DNA of 64,000 bases, taken from NCBI GenBank assembly GCA_033557465.1, contig CM066039.1, positions 396,447,440 to 396,511,439 on the forward strand, written 5' to 3'. Of the stretch, positions 31,650 through 43,690 are shown piece by piece. Origin of the DNA: Ichthyophis bannanicus (Eukaryota > Chordata > Amphibia > Gymnophiona > Ichthyophiidae). The translations under genes and the position numbers were made by a program. The notes beneath the pieces are model-generated. The model did no database searches. It was not told where the DNA came from and saw only the letters and a list, made by a program, of their open reading frames with translations. Numbering within the stretch: position 1 is the stretch's first letter; each line of letters starts with the position of its first letter.

Positions 31650-33660
31650 TGATCTGCAGGAACAGTCAAAACCCTGCCCCGAGTTATGGTTGAGGAGATG
31701 GCTGGACCTTTTGAAGCTTCTCACGCTGCTGCTGTTGGCAAGGAGCCTGCTTGAGTTGGGAGGTTTGGGGCCCAGGAAGTACCTACACCTGTGAGAGTAA
31801 TAGTTTTTTTTCTGGTTTCCATCTTGGTACCTCCTACGATAGGAGGCATGCTCAGATGTGCACCTGGAGAATCTGGTAAGAGTAACATGCTGCTTTTTAA
31901 TACAGCCGGTCTTCTCTTTAACCCAAAGAGATTCTCTCTGCAGCACGGGATGTTCACCAGCTTGTTTTGCACTAAGTATTTCAGATCTGACCAAGCAAGT
32001 CTCCAGGTGCCAATACCTATGTTAGCATTTCTGGATGCTGTCTTTAAGATATGATAGGTCGCTCAGACCATGAACTTCAAGCAGTCCTTGCCATGAGCTA
32101 CTAGGGAATGATACTGATCCAATTTCTCTGGAGGAAGGAACTGGGCCAGATCAGCCAAGTCATACATGTTGTTCTTCAAGAACATGCCCATGTAGAGCTG
32201 GTAAGAGGCCATGTGAGCTACAAGCATGGAACTCTGGAAACACCTTATCCCTAAAGAGTCCAATGTCCGAGCCTCCATCCATGGAGGGCACCAAGGAATG
32301 AGTCGTGGCACTCGGACCTCTTTAGGGTGGATTTAACCACCAAGGAATGGTGAGGAAGCTGAGGCTTCTCAAATCTGGAGGCCTTCTGAACTCTGTACAT
32401 GGAATCAAGCCTTCTACTAACCAGAGGTACAGTGAGCGGATTCTCCCACATTCTCATCTGGCACTGCTTCCTTAGGGTTTGAAGAGTGCTGCGGGATTTC
32501 CAACTCTTCTGCCCTGGGCTCATTCTCAGTCTCCAAAGAAAATAGAATGACCTTGACCACATCCATCATAAACTCTTGGAAGGTCATGTCCTTAGGAGGG
32601 GCTTGCGTCACTCATGATGTGGAGCATGGTCCAATGGGAATTCAGGGGACTTGCCCTCTGACAAGTCCTCCAATTCCATGTCAGTGACCTAGCCTCGGAG
32701 AGGAATTCAAAGTATTTCTGAGTCTCCGCCTGGATCTCCCTCCTGCTTTGAGGGGGATCTGAGCTCTTTCAAGAAGAATGATGCATCAATGCCCTTCTAG
32801 ATTTCAAGGGTGCATTGGACCCTGAGGCACTAGATAGGGATATTGGCCAAGCAGGCACAGGTGCTGATGCTTCTCCCGCAGGCAGTGGGTGCATCTCTAG
32901 GAATGGCCTCATGGAAACCAATGTCGATGCAGCTGACATCAAGGCCCTGCAATGCTGCCTCGCCAACAGCACTGCGATGTGTTCCTTGAATGCTTGTTGA
33001 AGGTCTTTCTCCATGGCTGCTGATTCTGAAGGCTGCAGGGCCTGAACAAATTTGATCGATGTACCCGGTATGTGTACAGGAATATGGGCAGTTGAGTCTC
33101 AGCTGTCAGTAGGCTGTCGGTGCCTTTCCGATATTCTGGAGGATAAGCTCTTCTCACTTCAGCACACCTTCAAGGGGTGCTCATGTGGACCCCCATCACT
33201 CTTGATGCCATGCCTCGATGGGCTCCGATGCTGATGCACAAGGGTCTTCACCCGATATTTGGTGTGGTCCCCCCTTGATGTTGAAGAAGATGCAGCCAAA
33301 TCCTTCATCATCTTCAAGTGGAGATCGATCGATGGTCGATGTTCTGGGGCTCTACAAGTGTTTGGCTCTGATTGAGCGTGAGAGCTCCTTGGTGTTGATG
33401 CACCGGCAGTTCAATGAAGCATTTGGAAGCCATAGAGACGAATGCTGTCAATGCTGATGTCGATGGATTTGGACTTCTGAGAACCAAAAAATGATTCATG
33501 CTGCTTCTCACAACCCTTGTCCTGAAAACACAAATTACAAGAGGGCTAATGATCAGGTCCAAGGCATTGTAGGCACCAATTATGAGTATCTGTGATGAAT
33601 ATGGTCCTAGAGCACTTGGAACACTTCTTAAACCTGCTGGTGGGTATCTGGGACATGTCA
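31650..33660 (-). pseudogene. DIRS Gag-like remnant
   Basis: Fragments on the minus strand include CFQSSMLVAHMASYQLYMGM and DLADLAQFLPPEKLDQYHSL, and an RRRYQDGNQKK-type basic region. These are typical of DIRS Gag. Several frameshifts and stops are present. The upstream part (32.3-33.6 kb) is more diverged and its assignment rests on context. Confidence 0.62.
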
Positions 33661-33689
33661 CCTGGAAAAACAGCCACAGCAAAGTGAAA

Positions 33690-34045
33690 TTTATTTTATT
33701 TATTTATTTAATGTCTCTTCTATACCGCGCTATTCCCATCAGTGCGGTTTACATTTAACAGAACGTTATACAATGCAGACGGACTACATTGTATTTCCAA
33801 TAAAACAGGAGATAGAACTTGGACATAACTGGAATAACTTTCTACAAAATTATTTACACTAATAAATATTGTAAATGGCTCAATGTCAAAGACCGAGGCC
33901 TGTTGGAGCATCAGCACTGGAGGAAATGAGATGCTGCAGCAAGAATAAAGATACACGATTGGTAGGAGAAAATGTAAAGTGAGGGGAGAACTGTGACAGC
34001 AGGTGACTAGGTTGAAAAATCCAAGGCAAAAAAAAAAAAACATTA
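33690..34045 (-). mobile_element. L2-like LINE 3' end inserted in DIRS
   Basis: A tttatttatttatttaatgt A-tail (minus sense) and the ataccgcgctattcccatca block match 1660-1712. 5'-truncated. Confidence 0.7.
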
Positions 34046-34290
34046 GGGGAAAAAAGTTATCAAATGTGGAGGATTTCGTGAACATGTCCATGTGAAGACG
34101 AAAGACTGAATCAAGATGGTGCCACAGTGGCAGGTGGGAAGGAGGCATGCAGGCATGGTGGAGCCTTCCAAATGTTGTGAATAGAAGCTGGGGAGCATTC
34201 CCGCATGGGACTCCATCAGGGACATCACCCATATGTGAGGACTCAATCCTGCTTGTCCATGGAGAACATACTGTCCCTGGAGTAGTAACC

Positions 34291-34869
34291 CCCCCCCCCC
34301 ATCCAGAGTGGGAATAACTTACTGTCTCAGGAGCACTGACCCACCTCCCCCATCCAGAGTGGGAATAACCTATGGCCCGTGGCACAGTGAAACCCCCTCA
34401 TCCAGAATGTGAATACCTTACTGTCCTGGATCAGTGACACCCCTTCATCCAGAGTGGGAATAACTTGCTGTCCCTGGATCAGTGACATCCCCTCATCCAG
34501 AGTGGAATAACTTACTTTCTCAGAAGCAGTGACCCCCCACCCCACCTCCATCCAGAGTGCGAATAACTTACTGTTCCAGGATCAGTGACACTCCCCCATC
34601 CAGAGTGGGAATAACTTACTGTCTCAGGAGCACTGACCCCCCTCCCCCATCCAGAGTGGGAATAACTTACTGTCTCCATGGCACAGTGAAACCCCCTCAT
34701 CCAGAATGTGAATAACGTACTGTCCTGGATCAGTGACACCCCTTCATCCAGAGTGGGAATAACTTGCTGTCCCTGGATCAGTGACATCCCCTCATCCAGA
34801 GTGGAATAACTTACTTTCTCAGGAGCAGTGACCCCCCACCCCACCTCCATCCAGAGTGGGAATAACTTA
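34291..34869. repeat. ~50-bp minisatellite array, middle part
   Basis: Units of the form ccagagtgggaataacttac + tgtctcaggagcactgaccc with C-rich joins. Variants alternate ggatcagtgacacccc and ggagcagtgacccccc. The array resumes at 36134. Confidence 0.93.
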
Positions 34870-36133
34870 GAACATAAGAACATAAGATATGCCATACTAG
34901 GTCAGACCAAGGTCAATCAAGCCCAGCATTCTGTTTCCAACAGTGGCCAATCTAGGTCATATGTACCTAGCAGTTTCCCCAAGGGACACAAGTTCCACAA
35001 TGCTTGTATTGGTTCAAGCATTGATATCCTGGGTCCCTTCTTAATAATGGTTTATGGACCTTTCCTCCAGGAACTTGTCCAAACCTTTTTTAAACCCAGC
35101 TACACTAACAGCCTTTACTACATCCTCCGGTAACAAATTCCAGAATTTGATTACACGTTGAGTGAAAAAATATTTTATTTTATTAGTCTTAAATAGTTTA
35201 CCCTGTAGCTTCATTGCATGTTCCCTAGTCTTTCTATATTCTGATAAGGTAAACAATCGATCTACGTTTACCCGCTCCACTCCGTTCATTAATTTATAGA
35301 CTTTCATATCTCCCCTCAGCCGTCTCTTTTCCAGGTTAAAGAGCCCTAACCTTTTTAGCCTTTCTTCATAGGAGTATCCTTCCATCCCCTTTACCATTTT
35401 GGTGGCTCTTCTCTGAACCTTTTCTAAAATCGCTATATCCTTTTTAAGATACGGCGACCAGAATTGCACACAATATTCAAGGTGCGGTCTCACCATGGAA
35501 CGATATAGAGGCATTATAATATCTTTTGTTTTATTTTCCATTCCTTTCCTTATCATACCTAGCATTCTATTTGCTCTCTTGGCCGCTGCTGCACACTGGG
35601 CCGAGGGTTTTAACATGGTATCCACAATGACGCCTAAATCTTTTTCCTGGGTGGTAGTTCCTAATGTGGAACCTTGCATCGTGTAACCATAGTTTGGGTT
35701 GTTCTTCCTTAGGTGCATAACCTTGCACTTGTCCACATTAAATTTCATCTGCCATTTTGATGCCCAGTCTTCCAATTTATCAAGATCCTCTTGCAATTTT
35801 CCACAATCCTCTTGGGTTTTAACAACTTTAAATAGTTTTGTGTCATCTGGAAATTTGATAACCTCACTCGTTATTCCACTTTCCAGGTCATTTTTGAATA
35901 TGTCAAAAAGCAGCGGACCCAGCACAGATCCTTGGGGTACACCACTATTCACCTTTCTCCATTGGGAAAATTGGCTATTTAGCCCTACCCTCTGCTTTCT
36001 ATCTTTTAACCAGTTCCTGATCCACAATAGTACACTGCCTCCTATCCCATGACTCTAGTTTTGCCAAAAGTCTCTCATGAGGGACCTTGTCAAAGGCTTT
36101 CTGAAAGTCCAGATACACAATATCAACCGACTC
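34870..36133 (-). mobile_element. CR1-type LINE inserted in the minisatellite
   Basis: Same family as 21793-23812. It is 5'-truncated within the VDIVYLDFQKAF segment and complete at the 3' end. Both flanks are minisatellite units, and no clear target duplication is seen. Confidence 0.9.
35041..36027 (-). pseudogene. CR1-type RT C-terminal half, 328-codon open frame
   Basis: It runs from WIRNWLKDRKQRVGLN through NSGVPQGSVLGPLLFDIF to [20 protein letters not shown] and the end of the family protein, with no stop. The RT fingers and first catalytic aspartate box are missing, and the catalytic box reads FPDDTKL instead of FADDTKL. Non-functional by truncation. Confidence 0.85.
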
Positions 36134-37540
36134 CAGGATAAGTGACACTCCCCCATCCAGAGTGGGAATAACTTACTGTCTCCATGGCACAGTGAAACCC
36201 CCTCATCCAGAATGTGAATAACTTACTGTCCTGGATCAGTGACACCCCTTCATCCAGAGTGGGAATAACTTGCTCTCCCTGGATCAGTGACATCCCCTCA
36301 TCCAGAGTGGAATAACTTACTTTCTCAGGAGCAGTGACACCCCCCCTCATCCAGAATGGGAATAATGTACTTTCTCAGGAGCAGTGACCCCCCCCCCATC
36401 CAGAGTGGGAATAACTTACGGTCCATGGCACAGTGAAACCCCCTCATCCAGAATGTGAATAACTTACTGTCCTGGATCAGTGACATCCCCTCAACCAGAG
36501 TGGAATAACTTACTTTCTCAGGAGCAGTGACCCCCCACCACACCCCCATCCAGAGTGGGAATAATTTACTGTTCCAGGATCAGTGACACTCCCCCATCCA
36601 GAGTGGGAATAACTTACTGTCTAAGGAGCACTGACCCCCCTCCCCCATCCAGAGTCAGAATAAATTACTGTATCTGGATCAGTGACACCCCTCATCTAGA
36701 GTGGGAATAACTTACTGTTCCTGGATCAGTGACAGTCCTTCATCTAGAGCGGGAATAACTTAATGTCTCAGGAGCAGTAACTCCCCCCCCCCCTCCCCTC
36801 ATCCAGAGTGGGAATAATGTACTTTCTCAGGAGAAGTGACCCCCCATCCAGAGTGGGAATAACTTACTGTCCGTGGCTCAATGAAACCCCCTCATCCAGA
36901 ATGTGAATAACGTACTGTCCTGGATCAGTGACACCCCTTCATCCAGAGTAGTAATAACTTGCTGTCCCTGGATCAGTGACATCCCCTCATCCAGAATGGA
37001 ATAACTTACTTTCTCAGGAGCAGTGCCCCCATCCAGAGTCAGAATAAATGACTGTATCTGGATCAGTTACACCTCCTCATCTAGAGTGGGAATAAGTTAC
37101 TGTCTCCGGAACAGTGACTCCCTCCCCCCATCCAGAGTGGGAATAACTTACTGTCCATGGCACAGTGAACCCCCCTCATCCAGAATGTGAATAATTTACT
37201 GTCCTGGATCAGTGACACCCCTTCATCCAGAGTGGGAATAACTTGCTCTCCCTGGATCAGTGACATCCCCTCATCCAGAGTGGAATAATTTACTTTCTCA
37301 GGAGCAGTAACCCCCCAAACCCCCTCCCCGCCATCCAGAGTGGGAATAACTTACTGTCTCAGGAGCACTGACCCCCTCCCCCCATCCAGAGTGGGAATAA
37401 CTTACTGTCTCAGGAGCACTGACCCTCCTCTTCCCCTCCCTCCCATCCAGAATGGGAATAATTTACTGTCTCAGGAGCACTGACCCCCCATCTAGAGTGG
37501 GAATAACTTAGTGTCCCTAGAGAACAGTGACGCCCCCTTG
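36134..37540. repeat. ~50-bp minisatellite array, right part
   Basis: About 28 units of the same type as 34291-34869. It ends about 400 bases upstream of the CCN1-like TATA box. Confidence 0.93.
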
Positions 37541-37913
37541 CTGGGAGTAGTTATTTGGTCTGATCATTGGAATGGTAGCACTATGCTAATACTAGGGACC
37601 CTGGCTGTGGAGAACACGCTGCCATTAATGCGAACGCTGAAGTGATTTGACTACGCGCCTTTCTAGGCAGTAGAGGAGTCCGTTAGCTCGTTTTTCCTGC
37701 CGCTAGTCAGAGAGCAGGCGGCTCTGCTTTCTACGCGGGCACAAACGCATATACAGGTAGGAACTTTCCCCTCGGACGTCCTGACTCTTGAGGCTGAAAG
37801 CCGTCGCGCCGTGCGGAGCAGGAGAAGCACCAGCTGCCTCTCGGAGGGTAATGTGCGTAGCGGCGCCTGGGGCAAAGAAGGCGCGCAACGAGCTGCCCTG
37901 TGCCAGCGACGGG

Positions 37914-37970
37914 TGACATCAGAGGGGGCCGGCGGAGCTCCTATAAAGGCAGCGGCTCGCCTGCACTTTG
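37914..37970 (+). promoter_or_regulatory. CCN1-like core promoter (CRE-like site and TATA box)
   Basis: TGACATCA (37914-37921) resembles a CRE/AP-1-type site. TATAAA is at 37942-37947 in a GC- and CpG-rich setting. Transcription would start near 37970-37975, leaving a ~40-base 5' UTR before the ATG. Serum- and stress-inducible CCN1 genes have compact TATA promoters, so the layout fits. Factor binding is inferred. Confidence 0.7.
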
Positions 37971-38011
37971 TCAATGAAGTGGTCCGAGTCGCGCTGCTGA
38001 AAGGAGGCAAG

Positions 38012-38068
38012 ATGGGAGTTCGCCCGCTTCTCGCTACCTGCTTGGTCCTGGGCTTGTCTGCGGCATCG
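38012..38068 (+). CDS. CCN1-like: CCN1-like exon 1: signal peptide
   Basis: Nineteen codons starting MGVRPLLATCLVLGLSAAS form a short basic N-terminus and a hydrophobic core typical of a secretory signal. The exon ends in phase 0 at a good donor (tcg|gtaagt). It joins in frame to exon 2 at 53983. CCN proteins are secreted matricellular regulators that bind integrins and heparan sulphate. The ATG is the first one after the TATA box and lies in a gcaagATGg context. Identity depends on the two downstream exons. Confidence 0.85.
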
Positions 38069-40500
38069 GTAAGTGCTCCCTTTGGCTACTCTGTCTTCTG
38101 GGCTTCTTCTGCATCGGGACATGTGCCGACAGCAGCTGTGGTGTGGCTCCGGGGGACAGGGAGAGGGAGAGATGTAGTGCACCTCAATGTAACGCGCGAG
38201 CCCGATGCCCTGCCCTCTCTCCCGCAACAGCCGTGTAAACTTCCACCCCCTCTACTGCGGATTATAGAGATCTGGAGGCTCCGCTTGTGTGCACATTTTC
38301 ATCCTGCTGTAGGCACCTGTTACACAGCCTGGTGCCAGGACCGATGCAAGGACTGCAGGCGCTCTAGGGTTGACCCTCCCTCATGCCCACTGCCAGCACT
38401 GTCTCTGGGGCTCCGTCACGATGCCGCCTCAGTGCCCGCTGCAGACTTCATTTATACAGGGCCCTAGCGCTAGACGGACTAGAGGGTAGCAGGACACAAG
38501 CGCAGAGACAGAGGGCAAGCGCTGAGCTGCAGCCCCGGAGAGCTGTGCCAGCGGTGCCCCCGAGCGCCTCATTTGCCTACTGCTAGCGCCGGCCCTGGCT
38601 GCTGGGCGACCTTTTCTGCGTCTAGCGTTCAGTAAAACGCTAACATATGTGCACTCGTGTGCTGCGTGGTGAAAGCGTCCCGGGAGCTGCGCAGCAGCTG
38701 CTTAACGGGGTGACTGGCTAGTCTGGCTTTGGGGGGGGGGGGGGGGGTGTCCTGATATACCACTTTACCTGTCTGAAGTGTTGCTTTCATCAGCGCCGGA
38801 TACCTGGAGCTAAAGGAGCGCAGGGGTCTCCTTGGTTTTCGGCGCTGGGTCTCAGGCGACACGGTACCGGACCGGTACCGGACCCATTCTGCCGCTGCTT
38901 TCCTTACTCCAAAGCAAAACTACACTCTCCACCTCCCGAGACCAAGAGCTACTTCTGGGGACAGATCTCTCTGTCTGCTTCCAAACGGGAGGGAAAAAGA
39001 GGGGTATTAGTTTTATTACCCAATTATAAAGTGAGACCCAGGGAGATACAGTGACTGGGGGCAGAAAGACCCGGGGGCTGCGCAGTGTCAATATGGAAAA
39101 AGGACACATGCATAAAAGATAAATTCTCTCGTTTGCACATCCCAAGCCGGCCCCAGCTCCGTTTATCCATATAAGAAAAGAAGGGCTGAGCGCTGAGGCG
39201 ACTTCCAGGGCAGCACTAAAGGTCACCTGCATCTCTTTAACCTGCACTTTTCAGCAAGGCCAAACTATCCCTTTATCTGGCCAAAGAGCTGCTGGACATC
39301 GGAGCCTTGCAGGGCGAGCACTCATAGCCCGGCCTCCCTCGGATACCCAATCCTCGCTATACGACCAGAGTAGCCGCGCCTCCATGTACGGCGCTGGCCC
39401 ATTTCCTTCCCGCTGTAAGCCGCGCAAACACCTTTTCAATGCTGGCTCCTAAATCCTCTACCTACTGCCCGTAACTCGGATACAGCAAAGCGGGGAACGC
39501 AGGCCAGAAAGACATAGACGGTCCCGGCCCCCGCCTCAACGCGCTAAATACGCCTGCTGCCGAGTTGCGTAAATGTGCGCAGGTGTTTGCGCTTTTTACA
39601 AGACACGCGCTCATGCATACAAAGCCAACATGCAGCATGAACGTCCAGTTTTAGAAAAGAATTTACATGCGGACAAAACTTTGCTAGTTCAACCTCATAA
39701 TGTCCGCGTACACAGCGTACGCACTGACTTCCCTTCAGGCCGTTTCCAAGCTCTTTCTGCAGCAGAAATTGCACTTCTTTATCAGAGTATCTCCAGACAC
39801 TTTCCCACAGCGTGTTTAATGGTCGACGAGGTTCCCTTTCTGACAGCTAAACCCGCTGCATGCTGAGGAAATGCAACGAGCTCTCTTGTGCATGCAGTCA
39901 TAGACAGTAAGAGGCTTTATTATTTAGCACTTTACTGTCTGCCTCCCCCTGAAAGCTGCAAAAATAAACAATCCGGTGTCCGGAAGACGAACAGCAAAAC
40001 ATTAGGAAAGATCAGCAGACAGCTCTGCTTTGCATAATATTCTAAGGGTAGCCAAAACCTGTTTTTCAAACCTTTTGTGCTGTGAAACTTTCCTACCAAA
40101 AATATCATGCAATGGAACTTAGAAAGGACATTCCACATTTGCTAATAGTAGTCCCCATTGAATCCTAAGTAGGAGAGGCCAGACTCAATGGGACAACATC
40201 GTTCTTCGCACTGATTCAGCTGGACGAGTAAAACGAGCTGCTTTCAGTCCAGTAACTTGTTTACAAGACAGATACAAGGGCAGCAGGGCTCAATGCGATA
40301 GCGCACAACGTCGTAACTCATGAGCTAAATGAAAAAGCTAATTACCGAGGCAAGAAAGCAGCTCAGTTGCTGCAGTAATTGCGGGCATCAGGACTAAAAT
40401 GACGCTCTTCCTGTGGGGACTGGCGCATACACTCAAAGGAAAGGAGGCTTTTAAAAAAGAAAAGGCCAACCAGACTTCTCGACCCCTGATCTTATTCTAA
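38069..40500 (+). other. Intron 1, 5' part without recognised repeats
   Basis: CpG-rich to about 38620, with a long G-run (38731-38748) and a cggtaccggaccggtaccgg block near 38862. No transposon was recognised, in contrast to the rest of the window. It may hold promoter-proximal regulatory DNA, but no specific site can be supported. Confidence 0.4.
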
Positions 40501-41080
40501 AAGTTCCCAGCCCCCCAGCACAGATATACATAGCCACACCCCCCCCCCCCCCTGGAGGTCAGGGCCATACCCAGGGCCGCACAGGGCACAAGCACAAAGG
40601 GGCACTAATATCATTGGGCATCCAGGAAGCTCAAGAAAAGTGAGTTGCTGAATGTGGCTGGGTGGAGGAGGGCACCAGATTCTTTAGTCACAAACGGCAC
40701 ATTTTTAGCTTGATACGTACACACACACAAAGTCAGGACCAGTGCCAAGGATATTGGGCACCCTGGGCAGCCTTATGCCTCCCTACCCCTCCCCCTCCCC
40801 CCCAACATTTTAATAATTAACTCAATAATCACGATCATCAAAACAACTCCTCACACACACACACACGCACACGCACACACACAAACATGCCAATCCTCTA
40901 AAAATGCGTAACATAGAACTGTGCTTTGTATGTACCGTGTGTGGGCTCAGAACGTGCCAATGACTCTTTTCACTTTGTCTGCTTATTGGGATCTATTGTT
41001 TTGCTTTATTGCCATCCCTCTGAAGCTGTTGCCCTAAGAAACTTTGTCTTGCTATTGCTTGGGTCAGTCCTGCACAAATG

Positions 41081-41084
<4 letters not shown>
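40500..41084 (+). other. Intron 1: low-complexity and hAT-like scraps
   Basis: There is a C-run at 40540-40552. A 'gggccgcacagggcacaagc' piece at 40581-40600 resembles the ends of the 29698-30135 element. (CA)n scraps lie near 40850-40885. Confidence 0.35.

Positions 41085-41139
<55 letters not shown>
41085..41139. repeat. (CA)n microsatellite
   Basis: About 27 CA units, preceded by gcgcgcacac. Confidence 0.97.
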
Positions 41140-41140
<1 letters not shown>

Positions 41141-41547
41141 ATACATGCAAAACAGACCAAACAGAAACACACCCAGTCAGTGCAGATATAGACACAGGCA
41201 TGTAGTGTTTTCCATTCACGTGATGCTCTATATCCATTATTATTATACATTTCAAAGGTGAATACAAAAATTACTGGGCATTTGGATGAACATTGACTTA
41301 CTCGGGGACAGTGATTTCATTCCTTTCTGATCTATAGAAAGGCTTTTGAAGATGTAGACAAAACTGGACTGGTCGCTATAACTCAGACTATAAGCCCTCC
41401 AAGGGCTAGGAAACTACCTACTGTACCTGAGTGCAACTCACCCTGAGCTACTCCTGAAAAACGCACAAGCTAAATCCAAACTCCATCTGCAAGGGAACTG
41501 GCTAGAAGATTATTTCCTATGTTTTAACTAAAAACTCCTAAGACAAA

Positions 41548-41590
41548 CCAAACTGGGTCAGACCGAAGGTTCATCAAGCTCCGCTTTCTG
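41548..41590 (-). mobile_element. CR1 3' tail scrap
   Basis: gggtcagaccgaaggttcat immediately precedes the 57-bp tandem repeat. Confidence 0.6.
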
Positions 41591-41596
41591 ATGCAG

Positions 41597-41938
41597 AAAA
41601 CAGGTGAGTACTCCAGGAATCTGCACAGCACCACTAATGTTCAATATATCTGGAAAACAGGTGAGTACTCCAGGAATCTGCACAGCACCACTAATGTTCA
41701 ATATATCTGGAAAACAGGTGAGTACTCCAGGAATCTGCACAGCACCACTAATGTTCAATATATCTGGAAAACAGGTGAGTACTCCAGGAATCTGCACAGC
41801 ACCACTAATGTTCAATATATCTGGAAAACAGGTGAGTACTCCAGGAATCTGCACAGCACCACTAATGTTCAATATATCTGGAAAACAGGTGAGTACTCCA
41901 GGAATCTGCACAGCACCACTAATGTTCAATATATCTGG
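41597..41938 (+). repeat. Six identical 57-bp units with splice-donor-like motifs
   Basis: The unit is aaaacaggtgagtactccag + gaatctgcacagcaccacta + atgttcaatatatctgg. Six copies appear identical. Each holds CAG|GTGAGT, an excellent match to the 5' splice-site consensus, in the sense direction of the CCN1-like gene. The 57-base period is a multiple of three, so frames stay open on both strands, but no gene is called. Confidence 0.97.
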
Positions 41939-41949
41939 AAAATCTAGAA

Positions 41950-42120
41950 AAGGAACCAAGTGAGATCATCAAGATTTGCTGTTGATACTAAGTTAAAACA
42001 ATACCAGACTGAAAAATTATAGAAGGAACTTTTGAGACTGGGGAACTGGACATATAAGTGACAGATGAAATGTAATGTGGACATGTGCAAAGCGGTAGAC
42101 ATCAGCAAAAATGATCCTAC
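41950..42120 (+). mobile_element. Old CR1-like RT fragment
   Basis: tgagatcatcaagatttgct followed by a kwqmkfnvdkckv-like coding trace (acagatgaaatgtaatgtgg, acatgtgcaaagc) matches the FADD-to-MHLG part of CR1 but is strongly diverged. Confidence 0.6.
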
Positions 42121-42749
42121 ATATAGGCCAAGTTCTAGTGCAAGCTTTTTCATACAACCTGCTGGAACCCTGCAGTCGTAAACCCTGAATCTGTCCACTA
42201 GGTGTCACTCTTTCATTGACTACCATGACTTGGTGCCACTGTAGGAGCTGGGAACAAGTACTGTGTCCACAGTATACTGGGGAGCAGAAGACCTGACCTA
42301 GACATCCAAGTGGGGATATTCCGAATGCTATAAGCCATGGACTGTACCAGAAGGCTATGGTACCCAATAGTGACCTGTTTGGTGTAGCAGGTTGGTGGTG
42401 GTAGTGGTGGGGTAAGTCCAGAAAGCCCTCGGTAGTGATTTAGACAGTGGTAGATTTATCAATAAGCAGAGTAAGGAACTGCTTCTGGACAGTCATCCTA
42501 GCTAAAAACAGAGAAGACTGAGGAGACGGCAGCTCCAGCAGTGGCTACTGAAGGCTAAGACAGAGCTCATTATCTTTCGCTCTAAACCCACCTCCCCCTT
42601 TCCCCTTCTCTATCATCCTCCCTCTTTTCTCAGCTTTGATTCTTCTCTTTTTCACTTCACATATATCCAGCAGAGTTAAAACTGGTTGCTTATTTCTCTA
42701 TAACGTCAGCAAAATTCTTCCCTCCCTTTCTGAACACACTTCTCAGACT
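42121..42749 (+). other. Intron 1, unassigned
   Basis: No repeat or coding signature was recognised. Confidence 0.4.
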
Positions 42750-43258
42750 CTTATGAAGATAAGAAATGCCATATTGGGTCAGACCAAGGTCCATCAAACT
42801 CGATATCCTGTTTCCAACAGTGGCCTATCCAGGTTACAAGAACCTGGCAGGTTTCCAAAAAGATACACAGCTTCCACAATGCTTATCCCAGGGTAACAGT
42901 GGATTTCCTGGGTCCTCTTTAATAATGGTTTATGGACTTTTTCTCCAGGAACTTGTCCAAACCTTTTTTAAACGCAGCTACACTAACAGCCTTTACTACA
43001 TCCTCTGGTAATGAATTCCAGAGTTTGGTTATGTGTTGACTGAAAAAATATTTTCTGTTATTAGTCTTGAATGTGTTACATTGTAGCTTCATTGCATGTC
43101 CCCTAGTCTTTCTATATTTTGATGGTGTAAACAACAGATCTACATCAACCTGTTCCACTCCATTCATTAATTTATAGACCTCTATCATATCTCCCCTCAG
43201 ACGTCTCTTTTCCAAGTTGAAGAGCCCTAACCTTTTTAGCCTCTCTTCATAGGGGTAT
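42750..43258 (-). mobile_element. CR1-type LINE 3' fragment
   Basis: The minus strand encodes [20 protein letters not shown] to [20 protein letters not shown], followed by the family 3' UTR (cttatgaagataagaaatgc region). 5'-truncated. Confidence 0.88.
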
Positions 43259-43261
43259 GGC

Positions 43262-43690
43262 TCTATCTATTTCTGTTTCCAGTTCAAACTTCTCCTACTG
43301 ACCTACAAATGCATTCATTCTGTGGCTTGTCCCTACCTTTCCTCTCATATTGCCCTATACCCTTCTCGGGAACTCCAATCATCAGGGAGATCCCCCCTAT
43401 CTGTGCCCATCTCTTCCACTGCTGACTCCAGACTCCATTCTTTGCACTTTGCTGCACCTTCTGCCTGAGTTGATGTATCCGGCTCCATCTCTGCTCCTAT
43501 TCACATCCACGCTACAAACCCACCTCTTTGAGGCTGCTTTTGGATCCTGACCCTTTATTCTCTTATCACCCATGTGTATCAAGACCATCTCTAGACCCCT
43601 CTCCGCATTTCTTTCTTTCAAATAGGTTGTAAGTTCTACTGAGCAGGGACTATGTGTACAGTGCTGTGTACACCTTGTAGCAGTAGTAGG
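43262..43690 (+). mobile_element. LINE C-terminal and 3' UTR fragment (L2/CR1-like)
   Basis: Plus-strand coding traces read FKLLLLTYKCIHSVACPYLS and later LPFHIHATNPPL-type remains. gttctactgagcagggacta and gctgtgtacaccttgtagca follow. Similar 3' blocks are at 3860-3960 and 55480-55530. Confidence 0.6.

Larger units (their letters stand above)
25529..34290 (-). mobile_element. DIRS-type retroelement, degenerate, with nested insertions
   Basis: Inverted terminal repeats are at 25529-25760 and about 34085-34290. They share, with one arm reverse-complemented, gggaatgctccccagcttct, ctccaccatgcctg and cccacctgccac. A third partial copy at 25775-25880 corresponds to the internal complementary region of DIRS elements. 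Minus-strand coding order is Gag (33.5-31.65 kb), RT C-terminus/RNase H (31.56-30.96), tyrosine recombinase (27.0-26.2). There is no target duplication, as expected for recombinase-mediated insertion. It splits the minisatellite array. Confidence 0.87.

Noticed and set aside
41591..41963. Protein genes in the 57-bp repeat (118-133 codons on both strands)
   Set aside because: They are repeat-driven frames inside an intron, open on both strands at once.
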